Part shown: piece by piece, positions 1 through 7,507 of the stretch | Position numbering within the stretch: the first letter of the stretch is position 1 | Layout: the number at the start of each line of letters is the position of its first letter | Assembly: GCA_034431935.1 (NCBI GenBank) | Contig: DAOUCU010000010.1 | Location: 1 to 28,777 of the forward strand | Reading direction: 5' to 3' | Source of the DNA: JBFMDU01 sp034431935 | Lineage (GTDB): Bacteria > Chloroflexota > Dehalococcoidia > GIF9 > JBFMDU01 | Length of the DNA stretch: 28,777 bases | Notes under the pieces: model-generated | Database searches by the model: none | What the model was told of the DNA's origin: nothing | Seen by the model: only the letters and a program-made list of their open reading frames with translations | Program-made: the position numbers and the translations under genes

Positions 1-153
1 CAGGCCGATAAGGCCGAAGCGACTATCGATGACGGCATCCTGACCGTGACTATTCCCAAGTCGCCGGGCGCGGCACGTAAGACGATTAAGGTCAAACCGG
101 CAGCTAAGGCCGAAGCCAGGAAGCTAGTGGCCAAGAACGAGGAGAAAAAATAA
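1..153 (+). CDS. Hsp20/alpha-crystallin small heat shock protein, C-terminal end (5' cut by window edge)
   Basis: Frame 1 is open from the first base to a TAA at 151-153 and encodes the last 50 residues of a protein. The stretch DDGILTVTIPK is the typical last beta strand of the alpha-crystallin domain, and the following K-T-I-K-V carries the I-X-I/V motif that small heat shock proteins use to dock between dimers in the oligomer. The tail is rich in Ala, Lys and Glu (PAAKAEARK), a usual flexible extension. The family holds unfolding proteins in a refoldable state without ATP; a DnaJ gene lies 745 bp downstream on the same strand. The N-terminal part is outside the window. The stop codon is one base from the stop of the convergent NUDIX gene. 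Confidence 0.85.
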   Translation, partial: QADKAEATIDDGILTVTIPKSPGAARKTIKVKPAAKAEARKLVAKNEEKK

Positions 154-154
154 T

Positions 155-736
155 CTACTGGCGTTGAGAAGCTCCACCCTTCTCCCCGAGCAGCTGGACG
201 AATTGCCGGAGTATGCGTGCCGTTGCTCCCCATATGATGCGTCCCTGGTAATCTATGGAGTAGGTGACAGTCTGGGATTTTCCATCGGAAGTAGCCTCCT
301 GCCGCCAGTTTTTGGGGTTGAGAAGGTAGGTCAGGGGAACGTTGATGATCTCCTCCACTTCGCAGCCGTCGCTCATAAGGTCGTAAGGGTGGTGGATGTA
401 TCCGACGAACGGCCTGACGACATAGCCCGAAGTGGTGACCTGGTCATCGAGTTCGCCAAGTATTTCGATATCTTCCGGCTTGATGCCAACCTCTTCACGG
501 CTTTCTCTTAAGGCGGTGGTCAGCAGGCTGGTTTCGCCCTTGTTGGGCCGGCCGCCCGGAAAGCAAAACTGACCTTTGTGAAAGGTAACGTTCTGTGAGC
601 GCCTGGCGAAGACGATGTGACATTCCTCCATCTCACAGAAGATGGGGACGATGACCGCGGCTGGCGCAAGTTTGCCCGGTTCGATACGCTTCTTCTGGTA
701 AGAGGTGAGAATCTGGTGAATGGTCTGCTTGTCCAT
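155..736 (-). CDS. NUDIX hydrolase of the NudL / CoA pyrophosphatase type
   Basis: The protein (193 residues from the ATG at 736) has the UPF0035-type signature: an ARRS segment, then HKGQFCFPGG, then a NUDIX helix ending in ALRESREEVGI. The spacing between FPGG and REE is longer than in the standard MutT box, as in NudL-type CoA pyrophosphatases, which cleave coenzyme A or acyl-CoA to 3',5'-ADP and 4'-phosphopantetheine derivatives with Mg2+ or Mn2+ bound by the REE glutamates. The substrate is inferred from family resemblance only. A GTG at 757 would add seven residues; neither start has a clear Shine-Dalgarno sequence, so the start is uncertain. The gene is convergent with the Hsp20 gene and divergent from dnaJ, so it seems to be a single-gene unit. 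Confidence 0.82.
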   Translation of the reverse strand: MDKQTIHQILTSYQKKRIEPGKLAPAAVIVPIFCEMEECHIVFARRSQNVTFHKGQFCFPGGRPNKGETSLLTTALRESREEVGIKPEDIEILGELDDQVTTSGYVVRPFVGYIHHPYDLMSDGCEVEEIINVPLTYLLNPKNWRQEATSDGKSQTVTYSIDYQGRIIWGATARILRQFVQLLGEKGGASQRQ

Positions 737-846
737 GGAATCAAGAAATGATAGCACGGGTAGGGGGTGGGTGTCACATCATGACCGGATGTACCTAATT
801 TGACACACAGCAGGTGTCGGGGGTAAGGCTGGTTGGCTATGGAAAG

Positions 847-876
847 TTGTCTCGCTTCAGTCAGATGGACTATACT
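847..876 (+). promoter_or_regulatory. Candidate sigma-70-type promoter of dnaJ
   Basis: TTGTCT at 847-852 and TATACT at 871-876 are separated by 18 bp and match the -35 and -10 consensus at 4/6 and 5/6 positions. The predicted start of transcription is near 883, just before the GAGGTG ribosome binding site at 885-890, so the leader would be very short. I looked for a CIRCE element (HrcA operator) here and found none. Confidence 0.4.
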
Positions 877-898
877 GATGGTTTGAGGTGTAGCGACT

Positions 899-1990
899 AT
901 GGCATCGGTCAAGGACTATTATGAAATACTGGGCGTGTCGCGGGACGCGTCAGACGAGGATATTAAGAAGGCTTTCCGGCGGCTGGCATTCCAGTGCCAC
1001 CCGGACCATAACAAGGAACCGGGGGCAGAGGAACAGTTCAAGCAGATAAACGAAGCTTACCAGGTCCTGTGCGATCCGGAGAAGCGTGCCAACTATGACC
1101 GCTACGGGCGGGCCGATGTGGAGAACGCCGGGTTCGGCGGTTTTGACTTCGGTGGATTCGGGGATATTTTTGAGTCCTTCTTCGGCGGGGCCGCCGCTAC
1201 CCAGTCACGACGGGCACAACGCGGTAGCGATCTCCAGGTTAGGCTGGTTATTACTTTTGAAGAGGCTGTATTCGGTTGTGATAAAGAAATCGAGGTGTTG
1301 CGGACTGAGGTATGTAGAGGTTGCCGCGGAACCGGCGCCGAAGGTAGCGGTGGTCGTGAGCGTTGTCCCAATTGCGGTGGTACCGGTCAGGTGAGGCGTA
1401 CTCAGCAGAGCATCTTCGGGCGTTTTGTTCAGGTGGTGCCGTGCAGCCGGTGTCAGGGCACGGGAAGCATCATTACCAGGTCGTGCCAGGTATGTCGGGG
1501 CACTGGTCGGGAGAGCGTGAAGCGGAAGCTGGTAGTGCCTGTTCCTGCCGGAGTTGAGGACGGATTCCAGCTTGAAATGACAGGAGAGGGAGAAGCCGGT
1601 TTGAATGGCGGCCCGCGAGGTAATCTCTACATAGTCTTTTCAGTCAAACCTCACCGGTTCTTTAAGCGCGAAGGCGCTAACATCATCTACGAGTTGCCCC
1701 TGAACATCGCCCAAGCTGCCCTTGGCGCCGAGGTCGAAGTCCCGGTAGTTGAAGGCAAGACGGTAATGCTCAAGATTCCCGCCGGTGTGCAGTCGGGACG
1801 GGTTCTGAGAATTAAGGGCAAGGGCGCGCATGTCCTTGAGGGCCGCGGCCGCGGTGACCAGCTGGTGGTGGTACGGGTAGTGACGCCAAGGTCGCTTGAC
1901 GCCAGACAGAGAAGGCTTCTGGAAGAACTGGCCAAAGTCTTGCCGGCAGAGAAACTCGGCACGGATGAGGCGGGGGAAGCCAAAAACTAG
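899..1990 (+). CDS. dnaJ: Chaperone DnaJ (Hsp40, zinc-finger type)
   Basis: This 363-residue protein has the full type I DnaJ layout. The J domain (about 5-70) carries HPD at 34-36, which triggers DnaK ATPase activity. A Gly/Phe-rich linker follows (about 77-97). Four CxxCxGxG units (cysteines 139/142, 156/159, 182/185, 196/199) bind two zinc ions, and the two C-terminal substrate-binding beta domains complete the protein. A GAGGTG ribosome binding site lies 8 bases before the ATG. The last codons overlap the end of the convergent gpsA by 4 bp. grpE and dnaK are not adjacent, so this copy is not in the usual heat-shock operon; it may be a second DnaJ working with the upstream Hsp20. The length is close to the family norm of 370-380. 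Confidence 0.95.
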   Translation: MASVKDYYEILGVSRDASDEDIKKAFRRLAFQCHPDHNKEPGAEEQFKQINEAYQVLCDPEKRANYDRYGRADVENAGFGGFDFGGFGDIFESFFGGAAATQSRRAQRGSDLQVRLVITFEEAVFGCDKEIEVLRTEVCRGCRGTGAEGSGGRERCPNCGGTGQVRRTQQSIFGRFVQVVPCSRCQGTGSIITRSCQVCRGTGRESVKRKLVVPVPAGVEDGFQLEMTGEGEAGLNGGPRGNLYIVFSVKPHRFFKREGANIIYELPLNIAQAALGAEVEVPVVEGKTVMLKIPAGVQSGRVLRIKGKGAHVLEGRGRGDQLVVVRVVTPRSLDARQRRLLEELAKVLPAEKLGTDEAGEAKN

Positions 1991-2985
1991 GGCATTCTTA
2001 ACTGGCGGTCAACCGTCGGCTGCAGTGATACGAGCTTGCGGAACTGGGCTACGCCCTCCTCCGGACTCAACCCTTCGTAGAGTACCCGGTAAATAAGGCT
2101 GGTAATGGGCAGGTTCAGCTTTAGCGTACTGGCCATGTTCATCAGTCCGACGGTGGTATCAACACCTTCAGCTACGTTTGGGGTATCCGCAATAACATCA
2201 GCCAGCGGTTTGCCGCGTCCCAGATCGCATCCTACAGTGTGGTTACGGCTGAGTGGGCTGGCGCATGTAGTGAACAGGTCGCCGAGACCGGCGATACCAT
2301 AAAAGGTCGACTCTTCAGCCCCGCACGCCATACCGACCGAGACCATTTCTGCCCATCCGAGGGCGATGAAGGCTCCCTTGGCGTTATCGCCAAGCTGCAT
2401 GCCATCGACTATGCCAGCGCCGAGAGCGATAATGTTTTTTAAGGCTCCGCATAATTCAACGCCGATGACATCACTGCTGGTGAAGACATGAAAATCCGGG
2501 GTATTGAGCATATCCCGGGCGGCCAGTGCGGTCCTGGCTTCGTGGGCGGCAACGATGGTGACGGCCGGTAATCCCTGGGCGACCTCACGGGCCAGGTTGG
2601 GGCCGGAAAGTACGCCTATTCTTGGCCATGACGATGGGTCAAGTTCCTCGGCCATCACCTCTGTCATTCGCTTGCCAGTGTGGGCTTCTATGCCCTTGGC
2701 GGCGCTGATAAGGATGGTCGAAGGGTCTATAAGATTGCGGAACTGCCGGACGTTCTGGCGCAGGCTTTGAGCGGGGACTGCCCATATGATAATGCTGGAG
2801 TCTTCAAGTGCCTCGCTGGGGGAGCTGATGTAGCTTAGATTGCAGTGGCCGTTCCGTTTCTGGCTGGACTCTGTAGCTTCGGCTTCGTTTCGTGCCCAGA
2901 TGTGGACCTGACAGCCCTTGCTGGCGAGGAGCCCGCCGAGGGCAGTTCCCCAGGATGTTGTGCCAATGATGGTGGCCTTGAGCAT
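1987..2985 (-). CDS. gpsA: NAD(P)-dependent glycerol-3-phosphate dehydrogenase
   Basis: GpsA reduces dihydroxyacetone phosphate to sn-glycerol 3-phosphate, the backbone for phospholipids. The Rossmann start reads ATIIGTTSWGTALG, where the usual GxG is GTT; this variant is, as I recall it, common in Chloroflexota enzymes. The catalytic lysine is in ELCGALKNIIALGAG, and the C-terminal domain carries GIAGLGDLFTTC and SRNHTVG. I chose the ATG at 2985 (332 residues, MLKATIIG) because homologues start right before this strand; an in-frame TTG at 3000 would add five residues. Neither has a good Shine-Dalgarno. It is the last gene of the argF-der-plsY-gpsA operon, 82 bp after plsY, which uses its product. 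Its stop overlaps the end of dnaJ by 4 bp, tail to tail. Confidence 0.95.
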   Translation of the reverse strand: MLKATIIGTTSWGTALGGLLASKGCQVHIWARNEAEATESSQKRNGHCNLSYISSPSEALEDSSIIIWAVPAQSLRQNVRQFRNLIDPSTILISAAKGIEAHTGKRMTEVMAEELDPSSWPRIGVLSGPNLAREVAQGLPAVTIVAAHEARTALAARDMLNTPDFHVFTSSDVIGVELCGALKNIIALGAGIVDGMQLGDNAKGAFIALGWAEMVSVGMACGAEESTFYGIAGLGDLFTTCASPLSRNHTVGCDLGRGKPLADVIADTPNVAEGVDTTVGLMNMASTLKLNLPITSLIYRVLYEGLSPEEGVAQFRKLVSLQPTVDRQLRMP

Positions 2986-3067
2986 GTCAAAAGTCAGCAA
3001 ACTGGTGGTGAAGCAATGAGCCGCAACCCATAAGGATGGTTCGGTTCATGGGTTCAAGATAAGGCGC

Positions 3068-3730
3068 TCAAGCGCGTAGTTGTTCTGCCTTTTCCCCGAT
3101 GCGCCGCTCGGTGCCAGCAAGCAGCCGCGAGATGTTGTCGCGGTGCTGGTAGAAGATTAGCAGGGTGGCGATTAGGCCGTAAAGGAGGTATATCGGCGGG
3201 AAGCCGTTGAAAACGGTAAGAACGGCGATGAGGGTCCAGATAGCAATGGCGCCGACGATGGAGCCGAGCGACATGTAGCGGTAGATAATGACTACCAGCA
3301 GGAGCATCTCGCCGCCAAACAGTGCTGTGAGAGGTGACATGGCGAACCAGCTGCCGAAGAATACGGCCACCCCACGGCCTCCGTGGAGCTTGAGAAACGC
3401 TGACCAGTTATGGCCGGCCATCATAGCCAGAGCCGCCATTACCTGAGCGACCTGCCAATCGAGTTGGAACTGACCAATCTGCACCACGGTATCTCCCCAG
3501 AACATGCCCGCCAAGTACACACCAAGCGCACCCTTGCCGAGGTCGCCAATCATGGCCAGAGCTGCGGCCCTCTTACCCGCCGTGCGCAGGACGTTGGTTA
3601 CGCCAATCTTGCCGCTCCCGTATTTGGTGACGTCAACACCGCTCCGCATCTTGGCGGCGATGACGCCGAATGGGATGGAACCGAGAAGATACCCGAAAAT
3701 CAGGATAGCGGCGATCTTGAGGGCGATCAT
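3068..3730 (-). CDS. plsY: Acyl-phosphate:glycerol-3-phosphate acyltransferase PlsY
   Basis: PlsY is an integral membrane enzyme that transfers an acyl group from acyl phosphate to position 1 of glycerol 3-phosphate, making lysophosphatidic acid. The three conserved cytoplasmic motifs are visible: GYLLGSIPFG near the N-terminus, GSGKIGVTNVLRTAG, and GHNWSAFLKLHGGRGVA. Several hydrophobic segments agree with the multi-spanning topology of the family, and 220 residues is a normal length. The ATG overlaps the stop of der by the ATGA pattern (3727-3730), so translation is probably coupled. The next gene, gpsA, makes the acceptor substrate, so two consecutive steps of phospholipid synthesis sit together. 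Confidence 0.95.
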   Translation of the reverse strand: MIALKIAAILIFGYLLGSIPFGVIAAKMRSGVDVTKYGSGKIGVTNVLRTAGKRAAALAMIGDLGKGALGVYLAGMFWGDTVVQIGQFQLDWQVAQVMAALAMMAGHNWSAFLKLHGGRGVAVFFGSWFAMSPLTALFGGEMLLLVVIIYRYMSLGSIVGAIAIWTLIAVLTVFNGFPPIYLLYGLIATLLIFYQHRDNISRLLAGTERRIGEKAEQLRA

Positions 3731-5070
3731 ACCTGCCTGACTCCTCTGGAAGTTTTACGGGATGACTTCTTGAAAACCATGGCCAGCGGCGTGCCGGTAA
3801 AAGCGCAGAAACGCCTCAGGCTGTTTTCAAGGTATCGCTGGTATGAGAAATGTACTAGCTTTGGTTCGTTCACTTGTATGACGAACGTTGGAGGATTAAT
3901 GCCTTCCTGATAAGCATCGTATACCTCCAGACTGCCCGTGCCCCTTCTCAACGGAGGGTGCTCCGTATAGGCTTTCCTAATAATAGCACTTACGGTTTCG
4001 TATGGCAACTTTGTGCTCCGCTGACGCCAGACATCAATAGCACTGGCCAGGACTTTGCGCACTCCGTCGCCGGTTAAAGCCGAGGCAAAGACAATAGGGG
4101 CGAAGGCGAGGGATTTGAAACGTCGTTCGATGGACCTCCGATACTCCTCACGACGTTCTTCAGGCACCAGGTCCCACTTGTTGGCGACGACGATGACGCC
4201 TTTACGCGCCTCGACTACATAGCGTGCTACGTGGATATCCTGGGCAGTGGCCAACTCGCTGGCATCGATAGTCAGCAGGGCGACGTGGCACTGGCTGATA
4301 GCGCGTAGAGCGCGAATGACGCTGTAGTACTCGATGCCGGCTTCGATGCGGCCGCGGCGCCTGACGCCGCCGGTGTCAATTAGCATGACGTCTTGTTTCT
4401 GATAGCGCAAGACGGTATTAACGGCGTCGCGGGTTGTACCGGGGGTATCACCTACGATGACCCGCTCCCTGCCCAAGATTCTGTTGAGCAGAGTGGACTT
4501 GCCGACGCCGGGGCGACCGACGATGGCTAGCTTAGGTATCTCAGCTTTATCATCAGTCTTCTCTGTCGGCATGACTCCGGGTATCAGGAGAGCCAAGGCC
4601 TCTCTGAGGTTGGCAATGCCCCGTCCGTGGAGGGCAGAGATAGGAATGACACAGTCGATGCCAAGGCGGTAAAACTCGCCAGTCTCGGCTTCGAGTTTCT
4701 CGTTATCCGCCTTGTTGACTGCGGCAATGACGGGCTTGTTGGAGCGGCGCAGACGCTCGGCAATTTCCATGTCGGCGGGGACGAGACCATCGGTGACGTC
4801 GAGGAGGAAGATGATGACATCCGCTTCTTCAATGGCCATTTCCGCCTGTGACCTTACTCTAGCGGCGATAGCGGTGGAAGGTTCAGGTTCGAGTCCGCCG
4901 GTATCCACGAGGGTGAAAGGGCGCCCTTCGATGACGACGTTAGCAAAAATACGGTCGCGGGTGGTACCCGGGATATCGCTGACAATAGCCACTTTTTTGC
5001 CGAGAAGGCGATTGAAGAGGGTTGACTTGCCAACGTTGGGACGGCCAACGATGGCAACAATGGGGGTCAT
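3727..5070 (-). CDS. der: Ribosome assembly GTPase Der (EngA)
   Basis: Der is the only bacterial GTPase family with two tandem G domains and it helps mature the 50S subunit. Domain 1 shows the P-loop GRPNVGKST (9-17), DTGG (57-60) and NKAD (119-122). Domain 2 shows GRPGVGKST (185-193), DTGG (232-235) and NKWD near 297. A KH-like domain follows (about 355-447), with a basic tail (KKSSRKTSRGVRQV) suited to RNA binding. Its 447 residues are typical. The start overlaps the argF stop and its stop overlaps the plsY start, both as ATGA, so it is in the middle of a translationally coupled operon. Confidence 0.97.
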   Translation of the reverse strand: MTPIVAIVGRPNVGKSTLFNRLLGKKVAIVSDIPGTTRDRIFANVVIEGRPFTLVDTGGLEPEPSTAIAARVRSQAEMAIEEADVIIFLLDVTDGLVPADMEIAERLRRSNKPVIAAVNKADNEKLEAETGEFYRLGIDCVIPISALHGRGIANLREALALLIPGVMPTEKTDDKAEIPKLAIVGRPGVGKSTLLNRILGRERVIVGDTPGTTRDAVNTVLRYQKQDVMLIDTGGVRRRGRIEAGIEYYSVIRALRAISQCHVALLTIDASELATAQDIHVARYVVEARKGVIVVANKWDLVPEERREEYRRSIERRFKSLAFAPIVFASALTGDGVRKVLASAIDVWRQRSTKLPYETVSAIIRKAYTEHPPLRRGTGSLEVYDAYQEGINPPTFVIQVNEPKLVHFSYQRYLENSLRRFCAFTGTPLAMVFKKSSRKTSRGVRQV

Positions 5071-5978
5071 AGTTTGTAGAGCTTGGCCAGGATGGCTTTC
5101 TGCATGTGCAGGCGGTTTTCCGCCTGGTCGAAGACAACTGAAGCGGGCTTTTCGAGGATGCCGTGGGCAACCTCTTCGCCGTGATGGGCAGGTAGGGGGT
5201 GCATTATGATGACATCCTTTTTGGCCTGGGATATGAGGGTAGAATTCACCTGATAGCCGGCGAAGATACTGCGTCGCTGTTCCGCTTCGCTTTCCTGCCC
5301 CATGCTCGTCCAGACGTCGGTATAGATGATGTCAGCTTCCCTGACGGCTTCGGATGGCTTGTTGCTCATGGTCAACCTGGCGCCGGTCTGTAGACCGAGC
5401 TTTTTGCTCTTGTCCGCAAGTTTGGCGTCCATTTCGTATCCTGACGGGCTGGCGATATTAAAGTTCATACCGGTGAGCATTGAGGCGAGGCAGAGGCTGT
5501 TGGCGCAGTTATTGCCGTCGCCGATATAGGCCAGTGTCAAGCCCGTCAGGCGCCCTTTCTTTTCGAAGATGGTCATGATGTCGGCAAGTGCCTGACACGG
5601 GTGCTCCAGGTCAGAGAGTGCGTTAATGATAGGGATACTGGCGTATTCGGCCATGAGTACTAGGGACTTCTGTGAGAAAGTACGGGCGATGATGCCGTTA
5701 ACATAACGTGAAAGGACACGTGACACGTCCTGGACTGACTCTCGTTTGCCCAGGCCGACCTCGGCGGGCGACAGGTATATGGCGTAGCCGCCGAGCTGGC
5801 GGATGGCCAGTTCGAAGCTGACCCTGGTGCGGAGTGACGGCTTTTCGAAGAGGAGAGCAATGGCCTTACCCTCGAGGACACGCGACGGCATACCCTTCTT
5901 GAGTTCGACGGCCAGATTGATAAGCTCTTTAATCTCAGCGGCGCTGAAGTCAGCCACCGAGAGCAAGTCACGCTTCAT
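5067..5978 (-). CDS. argF: Ornithine carbamoyltransferase
   Basis: The enzyme makes citrulline from ornithine and carbamoyl phosphate in arginine synthesis. The carbamoyl-phosphate loop is EKPSLRTRVSFE, HPCQALAD is the second phosphate-binding motif, and DVWTSMGQE is the SMG loop characteristic of ornithine-type enzymes rather than aspartate transcarbamylases. An oddity is that the ornithine-site motif, HCLP in most family members, reads HPLP here (MHPLPAHHGEEV), with proline in place of the conserved cysteine. I chose the ATG at 5978 (303 residues, MKRDLLSVADFS) because homologues begin this way; an ATG at 5993 and a TTG at 6002 are in-frame alternatives and none has a strong Shine-Dalgarno. 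It heads the operon and overlaps der by ATGA. Confidence 0.93.
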   Translation of the reverse strand: MKRDLLSVADFSAAEIKELINLAVELKKGMPSRVLEGKAIALLFEKPSLRTRVSFELAIRQLGGYAIYLSPAEVGLGKRESVQDVSRVLSRYVNGIIARTFSQKSLVLMAEYASIPIINALSDLEHPCQALADIMTIFEKKGRLTGLTLAYIGDGNNCANSLCLASMLTGMNFNIASPSGYEMDAKLADKSKKLGLQTGARLTMSNKPSEAVREADIIYTDVWTSMGQESEAEQRRSIFAGYQVNSTLISQAKKDVIIMHPLPAHHGEEVAHGILEKPASVVFDQAENRLHMQKAILAKLYKL

Positions 5979-6002
5979 AATTCGAGTTTCCATACCTAGC
6001 AA

Positions 6003-6584
6003 ACGGTGTAGGTATTAAGTATAGCATAGTGGATGATAGACAGTTTAGCCCCAATGAGGTCACGTTAGGGCAGCCTGAGCAAGACTGTGCTTCGGGCAAG
6101 GGGTTCTCAATGAAAGTGCCTGCGATTGTTGGTATTAATGCCGTGAGCGGCTCAGGAAGACCTTGTCGAACCCGGGCAGGGAACAAAGAGGGTGGCCAGT
6201 CGTTTTTTCGAGGCAATTTCTATAGAGTGTTATGGGACAGAACCGGTGTTTCTCAGAGGGTCTTTGTATTGAGTATTGTGACTACTGCGAAATTGGGTTA
6301 CGCATCATGCAAATGTTTGAGCCGGTCGAGACTAGAGTTCATGTTAGCATGGGGGTCAATGGTAGCCCCAATCCTCCGGGTAGGGAAGAGGAAGCAAATC
6401 GTCTTCACGCCGCGCGGGGACTCGGTAAGAGACTGCTGAGAAAACTAGTGACCGGAGATTCCGGTGCTCTGCTAGCAACCGCCGGGCAGGCGAGGAGGCC
6501 GGGCAAGTTTAATGTCAGGGCAATGAAATCACGGAGTCCGCTATCAGATGCTTCGCCACAGCATGACGCAGGGTTTTGCTGAGC
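6003..6584. other. Intergenic stretch of 0.58 kb with no recognisable gene
   Basis: No convincing gene lies between argF and yebC. Open frames exist on both strands (for example a 116-codon plus-strand frame ending at 6582), but they have no ribosome binding site and no motif I recognise. There are local structures. A stem of 9 pairs with one bulge lies at 6073-6097. CCTGAGC at 6074-6080 can alternatively pair with GCTCAGG at 6151-6157. GCCGGGCA is directly repeated at 6481 and 6498. On the minus strand TATACT (6023-6018) is a possible -10 box for argF. The region probably holds the argF leader and the end of the yebC transcript; the rest is unexplained, perhaps a decayed gene or element. Confidence 0.5.
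6451..6465 (-). terminator. Weak candidate terminator hairpin downstream of yebC
   Basis: ACCGGA and TCCGGT form a perfect 6-bp stem with a 3-base loop. On the minus strand it is followed after a few bases by TTTTC. It lies about 120 bp past the yebC stop and the T-run is not adjacent to the stem, so support is weak. Confidence 0.2.
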
Positions 6585-7340
6585 CTACGCGTTGGCTTTG
6601 AGTTTTTCCAGAGTGGCTTCAGAGAAGTCGAGGTTTGAAGCGACCTTCTGGACATCATCAAGCTCTTCAAGGCGCTCGAGGAAGTTGAGTACTTTGGCGG
6701 CCTCCTCCCCTTCGAGCAGTACGGTATTCTTGGGTTCCATCAGGACTTCGGCGGAGGAGACAGGTCTTTTGGCCTCAATGGCCTTTCTGATAACTTCGAG
6801 ATCTTTGGGCTTGGTGTAGATTTCGACATAGCCTTTCTCTATTTTGACATCTTCAGCGCCCCACTCGATGGCGGTCATGGCCAGGTCTTCAGCTTCTTTG
6901 CCAGTGGCGTCAACAGTAATGACGCCCTTGTTTTCGAAGAGCCATGAGACACTACCGCTGGCGCCTAGGCTGCCCCCAAAGCGTGTAAAGAGACTTCGCA
7001 CTTCCTGGACGGTGCGGTTACGGTTATCGGTCACGGCTTCGACCAGGATAGCGACGCCCTTGGGGCCGTAGCCCTCAAAGGTGATTTCAGTAAGCTGGCC
7101 GGCACCTTCGCCACCGCCGGTGCCCTTCTGGATAGCACGGTTGATATTCTCGCTGGGCATGTTAGCGTCGCGGGCTTTCTGAATCGCCAGCCTGAGGCGG
7201 AAATTGGCTTCAGGATTGCCACCGCCTTCCTTGGCGGCGACGATGATTTCACGTGTCAGCTTGGTGAAGGTCTGCCCGCGTTTGGCATCGTCGGCGCCTT
7301 TCTGCCGCTTTATTTTTGACCATTTAGAGTGCCCTGACAT
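6585..7340 (-). CDS. yebC: YebC/PmpR (TACO1) family protein
   Basis: The N-terminus MSGHSKWSKIKRQKGADDAKRG and the following EGGGNPEANFRLRLAIQKARDANMP segment are diagnostic of the YebC family, as is the acidic middle part (GASGSVSWLFENKG). The 251 residues match the family's usual three-domain length. Members have been described as DNA-binding regulators (PmpR) and as translation factors that help ribosomes through difficult sequences such as polyproline; I cannot tell the roles apart from sequence. A strong GAGGTGAGG ribosome binding site lies just before the ATG. The gene stands alone between two intergenic regions; a perfect dyad lies in its promoter candidate at 7376-7404. Confidence 0.95.
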   Translation of the reverse strand: MSGHSKWSKIKRQKGADDAKRGQTFTKLTREIIVAAKEGGGNPEANFRLRLAIQKARDANMPSENINRAIQKGTGGGEGAGQLTEITFEGYGPKGVAILVEAVTDNRNRTVQEVRSLFTRFGGSLGASGSVSWLFENKGVITVDATGKEAEDLAMTAIEWGAEDVKIEKGYVEIYTKPKDLEVIRKAIEAKRPVSSAEVLMEPKNTVLLEGEEAAKVLNFLERLEELDDVQKVASNLDFSEATLEKLKANA

Positions 7341-7375
7341 CGCCTCACCTCACTAGTAAACAAGTAGGGCCTATT

Positions 7376-7404
7376 ATCTTAAGAGGGCGGAGCCCTCTTA
7401 TCAA
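7376..7404 (-). promoter_or_regulatory. Candidate yebC promoter with a 9-bp perfect dyad in the spacer
   Basis: On the minus strand TTGATA (7404-7399; 5/6 to the -35 consensus) and TAAGAT (7381-7376; 4/6 to -10) are 17 bp apart. A perfect inverted repeat, TAAGAGGGC and GCCCTCTTA with a 3-base centre (7380-7400), fills the spacer, where a repressor operator would often lie. Alternatively the same hairpin could be a terminator of the upstream hydrolase operon, but no T-run follows on either strand. Confidence 0.35.
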
Positions 7405-7507
7405 TACCCGCTAGGATGCCCGGGTTTTGGAAAGATTGCGGCTATCCGACGCCGGGGAGTGGGACACGGTTAGGAATTCTAACATTTCCGTTAAAATGGG
7501 TAAACCG

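Noticed and set aside
758..898. CIRCE operator upstream of dnaJ
   Set aside because: The TTAGCACTC inverted repeat is absent; only loose short repeats (GTGTCA and TGACAC) are seen.
6160..6180. A GGGTTCGA-like string on the minus strand resembling a tRNA T-loop
   Set aside because: The following bases do not give the T-arm partner, and no acceptor or anticodon stem can be drawn around it.
6232..6582. A 116-codon plus-strand frame with several cysteines in the argF-yebC gap
   Set aside because: No ribosome binding site, no recognisable domain, and the last part looks like random translation; kept only as part of the unexplained stretch.
6232..6584. Possible group II intron or SRP/tmRNA-like RNA in the same gap
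   Set aside because: No domain V-like hairpin, SRP GGAAG core arrangement or tmRNA ends could be found by eye.
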